Source of the DNA: Neophaeococcomyces mojaviensis
Lineage: Eukaryota > Ascomycota > Eurotiomycetes > Chaetothyriales
Direction of reading: 5' to 3'
NCBI GenBank assembly: GCA_030247915.1
Contig: JAPDRQ010000026.1
Coordinates: 1-64,000, forward strand
DNA length: 64,000 nt
The notes beneath the pieces were generated by a model, which was given only the letters and a program-made list of their open reading frames with translations, was not told where the DNA came from and searched no databases. The stretch's first letter is position 1. Every line of letters begins with the position of its first letter. Of the stretch, positions 9,381-18,871 are shown piece after piece. The position numbers were made by a program, and so were the translations under genes.

Positions 9381-12197
9381 TTACAAGTATTTGCCGCTTG
9401 CTTGCGGGTCATTGCCATTTGTATTGCCTCCACCAGCATTAGCATACGCCGACATGTCCCAGGCATTGGGATTCGAGACCATCGGGCCAACAGGACCCGT
9501 CATGGTCTCCCAGGACACCGCTCCAAAGACATCAAACAGGTTACTGTCTATGTTGCCCCAGAACATCTGATCGTCCATCGAAGACGACATTTCTGGCAAG
9601 CCCATACTGTGGCTTGACTGAGCAAAAGCCATGTCTTGAGGATCGGCATATAGTGCAGCGCCTGCTCGTCGCTGATGCTTGTTGGTTCCATCACTCATAT
9701 TGTTGTTGTTTAGACCACCGTTGGATGTCAAATTGTTGAAATTGATCCCGCTGCCCATGGCAGATCCAGCCACCTGGTTGTTCGGACCGAAATCGAAGCT
9801 CGAGGTGCTCATGGCCGAATCCTGTCGAGAGAAGATATGGGAGGAAGGAAAGTCTCGGCTCCCGGGGTTTTGCGCCTGAGCAGAAGAGTTGGAGGTGTTG
9901 CTCACGTTGGGTCGCATGTCGGGAGATCGGAAATGACTCGGTGGTCTGAAATCGGACGACGCAGGCGACACACCAGCCAGACTGTCTCTCTTCGGCGATG
10001 GCTCGGCTTCGCTGCCAGTGTCCATCATAATCGAATCCCTAGTTCTTTTCCTTGTTTGTGCAGCAGAACCAGCCTGACTCACATTCGTCGGCGTCGAGTC
10101 GTTCCTGCCCGCCGTTAGATATCCACTTGAATTTGCCTTTCGGCTCGTAATGTTTGCAAGCAACAAGGACAGCACCTTGTGGCAGTTCTTCACTGTATAC
10201 CACTTGACGTTCATAGACTCCAAAATCAAAAGACACGACTTGATGTCACTGCACGCCCTTGTTTTCGGGTACTTCCCCAGCTGACACGCAAACGCGATAA
10301 TGAGTCCTGACATCCACGCCGCGCTAAGCAGGCCGGGGAGGAACATGCTCTGTCCGTTCTCCCGGTGCTTTTTCAGCGCGCTCAACGTGTTGCGTGACGC
10401 GCGAATACACACCTGCAGGCCCTGCTGGAACTCGGCCGTGCCCTGATCCAGACTCAACCGCGGCCGATTGAGCAGCAGCAGGAGCTGGTGGTACAGCAGC
10501 GTGAAGAACGGGGTGAGCAGTTTATGTTGTTGGACCAGGCCGGGGTCGATCGCCTCTTCGCCCTCGCCCGACGTCGACGGGTTGTATTCGCCCGTCAGGG
10601 TTGAGGGGAGATCGTTCCACCAGTTCTCGATGTCGGCGGTCAGGTAGCCGATGGCGTCTTGCTTGGGGAAGCGGAAGTTGATGCTCTTGTGGAAGATCTC
10701 GATGATGCGGCCTGTCAGTTTGCCGTAGTGCACGTAGGCCGTCAGTGCTGCTTCACGCAGCTGCTGTGTCCGGTTTGAGATGGCATGGCTGGTCCGTGGG
10801 TCGTCGTCCATGATCATCACCGGTTTGTCCTTTGAGCTGGGGCCGTCGCGTCCGCTGATGCTGCCTTCGACGAAAGAGGAGGATGCATCTGTCATTGATA
10901 CGGTTGAGTTGGTGCGTACGACTTGGGTCGTGTCCCGCCCGCTTGTTGCTGCTGTTGTTCTCGCCTTCTCTTCCGCTGTCATGAGTCGTCCGCTTGCGTC
11001 GCGTGGGAAGTGCATCCTCCATTCCTCACCGCGTTCACTGTCGTCGAGGAGATCGCGCGCGACAGCCCGGTGCATCTCACCTTCGCCGGAGCGGCTAAGA
11101 CAGACATCGATGTCACTGTCTTGGAAGGTGTTGGGGTCACCGAGTGCGAGGCTGAGGTGGCGGTCGAGGGCGTAGGCAGACCAGAACACACGTTTTCGGA
11201 TCTCGCAGTCTTGTGGTGTGAGGGATGCATACCGGAGTGGACAGCGGTGCAGGCCGGTGTGATAGATGAGACGGAGAACTAGGCCGGCCAGGGTGGAGCT
11301 GTGGCGGAGCGAGATGGTGGAGAGCAGGTAGAGTTCTGCTGCTAACAATAGCTGGATTGTTGGGAGTAGCGGTGTTGTTGATAAAGGCAATATCAGGGTG
11401 AGAAGTGAGTGGGCGGAGGGGATGGTGGATTGGGAGGGTATTAAGGTGCCTTGAGTTTGTGAAAGCGCGGCTATGTTTATGATGATTTGGAATGTGATGA
11501 GTTTAAGAGGGTCGATTGAAGCGAGATTCCCAAGGCTTGATTCGGGAGATATCGTTGGTGTGGTGCTTGATTTTCTACTTGAGGTGGTCGATTGCGGATG
11601 GGAGTGCTTTTGTGGTGATTTTGGCATTTGAGACATTGCTGTGTAGATTTCGTTCATGTCCTCCAAAAATCTCGGTCCATGCAGAAACGGAAACAGCGGA
11701 TGTGTCTGCCGGAAGAATGTAGTCACCAGGTCCATTGCTAACTTCCGATCCGCAGGCGGCCGACCTACACTAGTAATGATTCGTCGGAAGGAGTCCGGTT
11801 CGTAATTCCCAGCACCATACCGCGCGGCATGCTGAGATGCAGGAAGCCCATTAACGTTGTGCCCTGCTGCATCCTCACCCGTGATAATATCCTCTGATGC
11901 AGGGACCGAGGAATCGCCGTCCAGGTCGGGGGATGTGGAAGCGAAAGCGGCGCTGAATGCGCGCCGGACGGTGTTGACGAAGTAGACACCAGAAGAGGAG
12001 CCAAGCCAGGCAGTGCCGCCGGGAACGGAGAGTTTCTTTAGAGTGCCAATTTCTGCGGTGTGTGGGGGGCGGGCTTCCTCTTGTTCTGTTGAGGAGTCAT
12101 CGTCAGGATTTGTGGTTGTTGTTGGTTTAGCTTCATGGTCGGGGGTTGTGGAAGGGGGTTGGTGAGTGTTGGGGGACGATTGAGAGCGCGGACTCAT
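9381..12197 (-). CDS. Fungal_trans (middle homology region) regulator without a visible zinc cluster
   Basis: A 938-residue single-exon frame from ATG 12197. Residues about 55-80 (TLKKLSVPGGTAWLGSSSGVYF) and about 140-420 match the fungal-specific transcription factor domain. Hallmarks are a segment FFRQTHPLFPFLHGPRF and the signature RKRVFWSAYALDRHLSLALG. The C-terminal third is low-complexity (Ser/Asn-rich) and ends in an acidic/aromatic region (MDDQMFWGNIDSNLFDVFG) that resembles an activation domain. The first 50 residues are Ser/Thr/Pro-rich with no CxxC motif. I searched upstream on this strand and found no zinc-cluster exon, although a ctaac...ctctCAG around 12172-12200 leaves a small chance of an upstream exon. 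It may be a co-regulator that relies on a DNA-binding partner. Confidence 0.82.
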   Translation of the reverse strand: MSPRSQSSPNTHQPPSTTPDHEAKPTTTTNPDDDSSTEQEEARPPHTAEIGTLKKLSVPGGTAWLGSSSGVYFVNTVRRAFSAAFASTSPDLDGDSSVPASEDIITGEDAAGHNVNGLPASQHAARYGAGNYEPDSFRRIITSVGRPPADRKLAMDLVTTFFRQTHPLFPFLHGPRFLEDMNEIYTAMSQMPKSPQKHSHPQSTTSSRKSSTTPTISPESSLGNLASIDPLKLITFQIIINIAALSQTQGTLIPSQSTIPSAHSLLTLILPLSTTPLLPTIQLLLAAELYLLSTISLRHSSTLAGLVLRLIYHTGLHRCPLRYASLTPQDCEIRKRVFWSAYALDRHLSLALGDPNTFQDSDIDVCLSRSGEGEMHRAVARDLLDDSERGEEWRMHFPRDASGRLMTAEEKARTTAATSGRDTTQVVRTNSTVSMTDASSSFVEGSISGRDGPSSKDKPVMIMDDDPRTSHAISNRTQQLREAALTAYVHYGKLTGRIIEIFHKSINFRFPKQDAIGYLTADIENWWNDLPSTLTGEYNPSTSGEGEEAIDPGLVQQHKLLTPFFTLLYHQLLLLLNRPRLSLDQGTAEFQQGLQVCIRASRNTLSALKKHRENGQSMFLPGLLSAAWMSGLIIAFACQLGKYPKTRACSDIKSCLLILESMNVKWYTVKNCHKVLSLLLANITSRKANSSGYLTAGRNDSTPTNVSQAGSAAQTRKRTRDSIMMDTGSEAEPSPKRDSLAGVSPASSDFRPPSHFRSPDMRPNVSNTSNSSAQAQNPGSRDFPSSHIFSRQDSAMSTSSFDFGPNNQVAGSAMGSGINFNNLTSNGGLNNNNMSDGTNKHQRRAGAALYADPQDMAFAQSSHSMGLPEMSSSMDDQMFWGNIDSNLFDVFGAVSWETMTGPVGPMVSNPNAWDMSAYANAGGGNTNGNDPQASGKYL

Positions 12198-12920
12198 TGT
12201 GTTAGTTGAATGTAGTTTGTCGGATGGAAAGCAATCTCGGTCAGAAACAGCGTTGTGTCCGTTGAGGTCAAGGCTTGTCGGCCACCAACATGGTTGCTCG
12301 AATCGATGAGGTTGATCTGGGTTTTTTTTTTTTTTTCAGCTTGAACTTTTTGGTTGGCAAAGCTTTTGCGCCCTTCGATTTGTGAGATGGCCTGTTGTCG
12401 TGCTACAGATGATCGAACACAGTGATAGCGCGCTTGAGGCGTGCAGATGTTGCGACTAAACTGTGCAGTCCTCTAAGAATGGTTCAACTGCCGTCGGTCT
12501 TGTTTGTGACATTCATCTATGAAACCCAATTTCCTAACACTTCTGTCTCATGCAACATCGACGTCAATGAACCCTTAAGCGAACAGCCTCGATCCGGATG
12601 AGTAATATTGAGAAGATTCGGCGTGCCCGTATCTTCGTAGGTAGAGCAGCATTCGCTGATGGCTGGTGGAACCAGGCCTGAGTAAGCACGTGGCGCAAGC
12701 TGTTATCAAAAAGCGTCAACACGAGGCCGAAGGTTAAGTCGATACGACTTCGATTAAAACAGCGGCGACTAAATGATGGCCTGAGTTCTAGCTTGACACG
12801 TCATGTCTTGTCCTTTGACACGGGGTATCGGAGTGTTTCTACAATTCTTGAAGCTGAGAAGTACGGAGGCAAATGGAACACGAATAGACCCCACCAAATT
12901 TCTCAGCTAGGTTTGGCTTA
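12198..12920. other. Intergenic region upstream of the transposon
   Basis: This holds the promoter side of the fungal_trans gene. A run of 15 T occurs at 12322-12336. No cysteine-cluster exon and no other gene was recognised; the transposon begins at 12921 after a TA dinucleotide. Confidence 0.5.
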
Positions 12921-12949
12921 CAGTACTACGTCATAAATATGAATCCAAA
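12921..12949 (+). repeat. Left terminal inverted repeat of the Tc1 element
   Basis: Begins CAGT directly after TA and ends GAATCCAAA. It matches the reverse complement of 14241-14268 at most positions, with a mismatch block after CAGT and a one-base length difference. Confidence 0.85.
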
Positions 12950-13011
12950 ATCTCCATTTTCCAAATGCGGCTTCCACATTGATTTTGAGCCCTACTGTTC
13001 AATCCAACACC

Positions 13012-14097
13012 ATGCCTCAACGAACGCCTCTCGTACAGATCTCTGGTAATAGAAGGAAGGGGCCCGAGTTGACTCCATATCTACGTGGTAAGATCAAGGC
13101 CCGGAAGGATACTGGCCAAACGCAAGGCAAGATAAGTACTGAGATGCATCAACCACTTGGCACTGTAAAAACGACCTTACGCCGCGATCCAGTTCGACAT
13201 AATGGTAAATCACGACCACGGCCTGGCGCACCTAGAAAGACCTCTATACGAGATCGCAGGGCAATCCTCCGTATAGTAAAGAAGTTTCCGCATGCTTCAT
13301 ACGACGATATTCGTAAGGAAGCGAGCGTCGAAATATCGGACTCAACAATTCGTCGGATCCTTAAGGGATTCAACCTTACTCATTGGTTAACGAAGAAAAG
13401 GCCTGCGCTTACTGCGGATCATGCGAAGGCACGTCTAAAGTGGTGTAAGGAGCGAAAAGACTGGACCTTGGACGATTGGATGAAGGTAGTATTTACTGAT
13501 GAATGTTCAGTCGAAAGGGGCGCCGGAAAACGACCAACTTGGACCTGGTGCTATAAGGCTAAACGACTAAATAGAGCTAATGTCTCTACGTACGAGAAAG
13601 GTCAGGATCTAAGTATTATGATATGGGCAGCGATCTGGGCAGGCGATCGTTCAAATGTCTTTTTTCTACGTCGAGATGAAGCAGCCCCTCGAGGGGGGTA
13701 CTCGGCTAACTCATACCAGGAAGTCCTGGAAGATCAGGTCCCGCAGATCTACGAGCCTGGTATGATCTGGCAGCAGGACAGCGCCTCTATCCATACAGCA
13801 CAGCAAATCACAGATTGGTTTAGGGATAATGGAATTGTGGTAATGGAATGGCCAGCTAATTCGCCGGATCTTGCCCCAATCGAACACTGCTGGGCCTTTT
13901 TAAAGGACCACCTGAACGAGCACTATCCACACCTTCGCGGCCAGGGACGATCAAGAGCATCAGTAGCCGCATTCCAGGAAGGGATTGAACAGTCCTGGTT
14001 GGCTATCCCGCAAGAGAATATTGACGGTTGTATAATATCGATGATGCGGAGGGTACAGGCGTGCATTGACGCCCGTGGGTGGTACACGAAGTACTGA
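13012..14097 (+). CDS. Tc1-type transposase
   Basis: 361 residues from ATG 13012; the frame extends slightly upstream only through non-ATG codons. N-terminal residues about 20-130 form paired helix-turn-helix DNA-binding domains (GKIKARKDTGQTQGKISTEM, then the homeodomain-like DIRKEASVEISDSTIRRIL) separated by the basic GRPR-like linker SRPRPGAPRKTS. The catalytic DDE_3 domain has Asp163 (FTDECS), Asp256 (WQQDSASIHTA) and Glu291 (SPDLAPIEHCW), with exactly 34 residues between the second Asp and the Glu, the Tc1 DD34E signature. The frame is intact end to end and the TIRs are present, so the copy could be functional. It would excise and reinsert the element at TA sites. Confidence 0.93.
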   Translation: MPQRTPLVQISGNRRKGPELTPYLRGKIKARKDTGQTQGKISTEMHQPLGTVKTTLRRDPVRHNGKSRPRPGAPRKTSIRDRRAILRIVKKFPHASYDDIRKEASVEISDSTIRRILKGFNLTHWLTKKRPALTADHAKARLKWCKERKDWTLDDWMKVVFTDECSVERGAGKRPTWTWCYKAKRLNRANVSTYEKGQDLSIMIWAAIWAGDRSNVFFLRRDEAAPRGGYSANSYQEVLEDQVPQIYEPGMIWQQDSASIHTAQQITDWFRDNGIVVMEWPANSPDLAPIEHCWAFLKDHLNEHYPHLRGQGRSRASVAAFQEGIEQSWLAIPQENIDGCIISMMRRVQACIDARGWYTKY

Positions 14098-14240
14098 CAC
14101 CACGATTTATCTATATCAAACGATAGATCACTCAATGGAGCGTATTTACAAAGTAGACTACGAGCGTAACAGATTACTGTAGAGAATGCACTGTCGGTTG
14201 TTGACCAGCAGGTCGATCGAGAAACCGGGTGAATTTCGGC

Positions 14241-14268
14241 TTTGGATTCAAACTTATGACAGCCACTG
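14241..14268 (-). repeat. Right terminal inverted repeat of the Tc1 element
   Basis: Reads TTTGGATTC on the plus strand and ends in ACTG just before TA. It is the partner of 12921-12949. Confidence 0.85.
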
Positions 14269-14457
14269 TATGTGGGAAGTCTTGGGACTTGGAGACACAA
14301 CATGTAACGATGGCTCGGGGTATGGTATGTGATAACAATGCGATGATTCAAGTTCATTTGATCCAGTATGCCGCATCCAACACTATCCTACACTCTATAT
14401 TTTGCTCAAACGCTTCAGAAAAAAACAAAGATCCGACATTTTAACAACCCAGGTTGT

Positions 14458-17094
14458 TCAGCGTGACTTTGAAGCCACATGCTCGGCCTCTTCTTCGATT
14501 GCACTCTCAGCACCGGCGACCTTGGACATAGCGGTCCCAAGTCCTGCCCTGATGTGACTCCGATGCTTCTCAGCGATGCCGCCTGTCGAACTCGCAGTCG
14601 ACTTATTGGTGAGTCGCCGTTGACGTGGTCCAGATTGTGCTTCGTTACTGTTGTCGATGATATGTTCAGCATCATGGTTGCTCCGATAACTTGTGGCATG
14701 GGCTAAAACCCCGTCAGTCTGGCTCCTGCTTGCCATCGCTGGGCCACTTGTTCCAGATAGCAGCGAATGACGCCGTTGGAGTATCCTTGCCGCTTCTTGA
14801 GCCTCTTTCCGGTGCAAACTTTCAGAAGGCAGCAGAATAGCTCGGTCTAGCTCGTAAGGCAAACCACGATGCCGACCACGGATCTGCATGGCAATAATGA
14901 CAAGCTTCGACAGACTGTGAAATTCCGCCGAGAAGGAGGCATTGATTGTCGGATAACCCAAAGACAAGCCAACGGTGCCGTAGGCGGACACGATCTCGAA
15001 AAGAACGGAGAAGATGGTGAAAGCGTACTCATTCGTGTTTTGCAGTCTTTTGCCTTCCACAATGGAGATCACGAACAGTCCCAAGAAGATCCACCAAAGA
15101 TCAAAACCTAGCTGTTTTCTGACGTGCGCTCCGACATAACTGGGATTGGTATCATCATTCTCGTTGTCGTCTGTGCTTGCATATATGCCTAAACTCTTCT
15201 CTTCGTACACATTGGTCCTTCGCATTGAAATGGCAATGGGGAAGACGGAAATGTACATCATAATCAGATAGGACACTTGAATGGCGGGGTGCAGACTGGC
15301 GATGTTGATGGCCGCAAACCCAGCTGTTCTTGTCGATGCAGCTTGAAACAAACCGACCAAGAACTGAAACCATCCAGACAACTGCGTCACCGCTTCTTCG
15401 CCCAGATCAAGAATGACGAAGAAGATGAGATCAATGCCGTTTAGGACAACAAGAATAGCGAAGAGCCACCATGTTGCTGATCGTGGGAAGAGAAGAGTGA
15501 AACAACGTCTCGGGTGGTCGAGCAAAAACTGCAGTTCTTCCCAAAGCCCTCCACCTACTGGCACGCATTTCGACAGAAACCAGATAACGAATCGCAGCAT
15601 GCACGGAAAGCCGGTATTGCCAATGATGATCAGGAAAGTCATGATCAAAAGTGGAAATGTGGCGGTCTGGAAAGAGATCATTGAATCTGGGGTCAGGGTA
15701 AAGCCCAGGTCGTTGAAAGCCGAAGCTGAGGTGAAGATGCCCCACCAAGCTCGACCTTGACTGATGGCGGTGACAACATCGCCGAACGACACAAAGTAGA
15801 TCCATGTTGTCAAGCAAAGGATGCCCAGGAAATGGAAAAGGAAGAAGTAGCCGAGTAGAATCAGAGCCAGTGTCTTCAAGGCACGGTACTCGATGCCGCC
15901 CAACTCCTCCCGTTGTTCCTCGGTGAGATTGACGAAGAAGGAGTTACGAGCAATGGTTGGCTCCCAGCTCAGATAAGGAGCTGGCGTGTGCGTTGTTGCG
16001 GTGTTGGTTCGGAGGAAATTTCCCGAGCCTCTCCGGGTACGACTTCGGCCTCGGGCGGCGGTATCCTCGTAGTAAGACGTTGGGTCGAGGGTGGAAGCCT
16101 TGCCCGTCTCGATGCGGGGAAAAGTGACTGCGTGAGGGACACGTCTCTCATGCGCAGGCAGCTCGGGTTCGTTGAATGTGATATGAGGGACTACTCTCGG
16201 AGCGTTCCCCATTTCCGGCGATGTCTCTCCTGGCTGGTAACGGGATATCTGCCTGTTCAGCTCTTCAGCATTCGCGTCGAGACTCTGTACACGACCACCA
16301 CGGTCGAACTCCCTCGGGCTAGGTATGCGAAGAGTGGTAGTGTCTGCGGGATTCCTCTGGTTCTCGAGGAACTGAATGTGTTGTTCGGCGTTCATTTGCT
16401 GCGGTAGACGGATATCATCGAGTGAGTTTTGACTCGGTTGTTTTCGGACGGTCCTCTCGTTGTGGTCACTGTGGTCACTGTTTTGGTCTTGAGATGTGTC
16501 GGAGGAGTCCATGTTCTTCTCCTTCTCCGCAAAATCTTCCTTCTGTATTTCTTCCTTCTGTGTTTGAACGGGTCGACCCTCGGCTCGGTGACCGGTGCTC
16601 CGGAGTAGTTGGATGGCACGACCGCGCACGCTCTGCGGTTCGCGTCGAGCCGATTCCAGATCGTCAGATCGCGCTCTGCTGATGGTTCTATGCGCCGACT
16701 TGGAGCGTGCTCTTTCGTTGCGTAGCTGTCTTGCTTCTTTGACCACATCTTTGAAACGCTTCTCGAACCAGTAGAGACGAATGAAGACGACGGAGGAATG
16801 GATGGCGATGGGGTTGCAGATCATGGCAAGCATGTAGAGAACGGCTTGCTGGCCCGTGTTGGTCTTGTTGAGATCGACGGTGTTGAGGCCGCTCTGGGTA
16901 CAGGAGCCGCTGGTAAAGAACAGTGCATCAATATAGGCCATGCCTCCCATGGCATACACCATGGCCGACCAGAAAAGGGCCATTCCGCAGATGTACATGT
17001 AGTGGATAGTTATGAAGTTCAACCTCCTCTTGATGAATACATCGGGGATGCCCTTCTTGATCGCATTGACCAGAGTGTCGATGCCCTCCACCAT
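14458..17094 (-). CDS. TRK-type potassium transporter
   Basis: An 878-residue frame from ATG 17094, typical in length for fungal Trk1-like plasma-membrane K+ uptake proteins. Four membrane-pore-membrane repeats are recognisable from their pore loops: TQSGLNTV (about 66-73), SAFNDLGFT, STRTAGFA and SAYGTVGLSLGYP, each carrying the filter glycine. Between the first and second repeats lies a long charged, Ser/Arg-rich cytoplasmic loop (about 120-400), the hallmark of fungal TRK proteins. The C-terminal tail is hydrophilic. It imports K+ (possibly Na+) driven by the membrane potential. Its stop codon lies 189 nt from the right end of the Tc1 element, so the transposon may affect its 3' UTR. Confidence 0.92.
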   Translation of the reverse strand: MVEGIDTLVNAIKKGIPDVFIKRRLNFITIHYMYICGMALFWSAMVYAMGGMAYIDALFFTSGSCTQSGLNTVDLNKTNTGQQAVLYMLAMICNPIAIHSSVVFIRLYWFEKRFKDVVKEARQLRNERARSKSAHRTISRARSDDLESARREPQSVRGRAIQLLRSTGHRAEGRPVQTQKEEIQKEDFAEKEKNMDSSDTSQDQNSDHSDHNERTVRKQPSQNSLDDIRLPQQMNAEQHIQFLENQRNPADTTTLRIPSPREFDRGGRVQSLDANAEELNRQISRYQPGETSPEMGNAPRVVPHITFNEPELPAHERRVPHAVTFPRIETGKASTLDPTSYYEDTAARGRSRTRRGSGNFLRTNTATTHTPAPYLSWEPTIARNSFFVNLTEEQREELGGIEYRALKTLALILLGYFFLFHFLGILCLTTWIYFVSFGDVVTAISQGRAWWGIFTSASAFNDLGFTLTPDSMISFQTATFPLLIMTFLIIIGNTGFPCMLRFVIWFLSKCVPVGGGLWEELQFLLDHPRRCFTLLFPRSATWWLFAILVVLNGIDLIFFVILDLGEEAVTQLSGWFQFLVGLFQAASTRTAGFAAINIASLHPAIQVSYLIMMYISVFPIAISMRRTNVYEEKSLGIYASTDDNENDDTNPSYVGAHVRKQLGFDLWWIFLGLFVISIVEGKRLQNTNEYAFTIFSVLFEIVSAYGTVGLSLGYPTINASFSAEFHSLSKLVIIAMQIRGRHRGLPYELDRAILLPSESLHRKEAQEAARILQRRHSLLSGTSGPAMASRSQTDGVLAHATSYRSNHDAEHIIDNSNEAQSGPRQRRLTNKSTASSTGGIAEKHRSHIRAGLGTAMSKVAGAESAIEEEAEHVASKSR

Positions 17095-18102
17095 TTTGCT
17101 TACAGAATCCGAATCTGCTAGAAATCTAGTAGGTAATGTTCGGTGTGCTCAGTGTTGACAGCGGGTGTTGAGCAGGCGGTTGGCAACCACGTTTTATGTC
17201 CACGTCCGGAACAGCATTTGCTGGTCCAAAAGTGTGTCAGTCATGCTTGAAAGAGACGTGGTTTCGGAGGGAATGAAGTCCGAATTGTCGGCCCAAAGCG
17301 GAGAGGGAGAGCTGGAGGAAAAAACGGTCGACTTGGCGAGGTCACCAAGAAAACATGTGTACTCGATGCAGACTGGATCGATGATACAAATATATCCAAA
17401 TGGAGTGCTTAGGGCTATCGACTAGGTGTTTAGGAGGATTGATATGAGCGACTGCTGGAGACGACGATGATATGCGGTCAGTGCTTGCGTTGCTGAAATG
17501 TCGAGGTTCCAAAACGTCTAAGCCCCCAGAGCCGGAAATGTTTTCTTGCTTCTGATTTGCCGGAGCGGGCGTCACTGCCCACCGCCGAGAGCAGATCCCA
17601 ATGCCAACTTCACAACCCACAAAGAGCTGAACGTGCACATGCTGCATGCATTGACCTGCATTCTACCATGTGCTGTTAGTGCAGCAGGACCTTCGCTTCG
17701 ATGTCCTTGCTAGTGGGCAAGCATGATTTCTGACGGAGGAAGTCATCATATCGCACAATCTTGAAAACTAGTTCTGGGTTCGATAAAATATCATTATCGT
17801 ATTTAGCACGGAGTTTCATATTAAAGAGATACGTCTTTGAATGACCTTTTCTGGAGATAGAACAACAAACAAAATTCACCAAAATGGAAAGTGGTCTGTG
17901 TGACAACCAGATCTGCACGTGCCTGATTGATTGCGTTACCTTTCACCGCTCTACCTGGTAGGACAACGCTCGACTGAGGATTCGTTCATGCTCTAGGGGG
18001 CCAAGTCCCTCCGCATCCGTGGTTGGCTATGAATTCAAGCCTGATCTCGGGAGCGCTTCACGTTGGAAACCAACCCTCATAGCATCTCACAACTAGACAC
18101 CC
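17095..18102. other. Intergenic region, about 1 kb
   Basis: This is upstream of TRK and downstream of the SnoaL-like gene, both leftward. Short frames have no recognisable features. The segment around 17920-18080 was checked for a tRNA and rejected. Confidence 0.45.
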
Positions 18103-18871
18103 TCAAAGAGTCTCTGGAGGTTGAGTGATCTTGGTTAAATGATCTCCGTTCAACGTCTTGAGCAGCTTGCCGAGACCTTCATGGGAATAATCCTTCGCAT
18201 TCCACATGTCTTTGTGATACCTCACCTTGCCCTGTTCGTCCAAAGACAGGGACACAAGGCTGTTCACGGGCATCGGCTTGTGCAACACCATTGGCGTGTA
18301 TTCTTGCTGTAGCTTGAATACAATCAAGTCCGGTTTGTCCTCCACAACTTCGGTTTTTAGTGTCCGTAGCTTGCTGAAGATCTAAACGAACCAGTAAGTC
18401 TCATCACATAACCGTCAGTCTTTTCAGCTTACTTTTGGTAAGCCGTACCACTGGCCTTGAGTGTTGCCACACAGTTAGCACAAGTTCGAAACGACCGACA
18501 GTACCGTACGCCTTGCAACGTAGCAAAAGTAGCACGCCTCAGACACCACATGCTTCGTTTTCAGCTGGCTTACAACATCCTCACTTACCGGCAATTTTGT
18601 ACCGAGTATCACAATAGGAGTAAGGGTCGTCATAAATGGCTTTTTCGGCATATACCTGCATGTCATCTTCACTGGCGCTCCCGCAATACAGATTGGTGAT
18701 GTGTTGCATTATCTTCTTGTGCTCATCCGACGTAGAAACGGAGCGGTCGGGATATGGTTCGTAATCAACATCTTTGGACACGTTTCGAACTGAGTCATCG
18801 TGACCAGTCAGAGCTTGGGGGTCAGGGTTAGGCTCGAACTTATCGTGAAGCTCCTGCGTTGTTGAAGCCAT
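18103..18871 (-). CDS. SnoaL-like / NTF2-like domain protein
   Basis: Three exons on the minus strand: 18871-18589, 18455-18433 (23 nt) and 18381-18103, giving 194 residues with clean phases. The joins restore a continuous NTF2-like motif, YKIAGQWYGLPKIFSKLRTL. The front part has a helix and acidic turn (QVYAEKAIYDDPYSYCD), also typical of SnoaL-like folds. The end (SLDEQGKVRYHKDMWNAKDYS) matches the last sheet of such proteins. The start is the ATG at 18871, because the frame upstream of it has only non-ATG starts. SnoaL-like proteins are small cone-shaped barrels that act as isomerases, cyclases or binding proteins. No specific activity can be inferred, and no signal peptide is present. Confidence 0.8.

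Larger units (their letters stand above)
12921..14268 (+). mobile_element. Complete Tc1/mariner element (DD34E) with TIRs and TA target duplication
   Basis: The 1348-bp element is bounded by imperfect terminal inverted repeats and flanked on both sides by TA (12919-12920 and 14269-14270), the Tc1/mariner target site. The left end reads CAGTACTACGTCATAAATAT and continues with GAATCCAAA. The right end, on the opposite strand, reads CAGTGGCTGTCATAAGTTTG and continues with AATCCAAA. The two ends share CAGT, GTCATAA and GAATCCAAA but differ between and by one base in length. One intact transposase gene fills it. No C-to-T damage of the RIP type is obvious. The insertion lies between the fungal_trans regulator and the TRK gene. 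Confidence 0.9.

Noticed and set aside
12322..12336. Run of 15 T as a transposon tail or terminator
   Set aside because: Not associated with an element end or target duplication; a simple homopolymer.
12198..12470. Upstream zinc-cluster exon for the fungal_trans gene
   Set aside because: No CxxC-basic-C pattern was found on the minus strand; only a possible acceptor context exists.
17930..18060. tRNA-like palindromic look
   Set aside because: No complete A/B box pair with a foldable cloverleaf could be built by eye.
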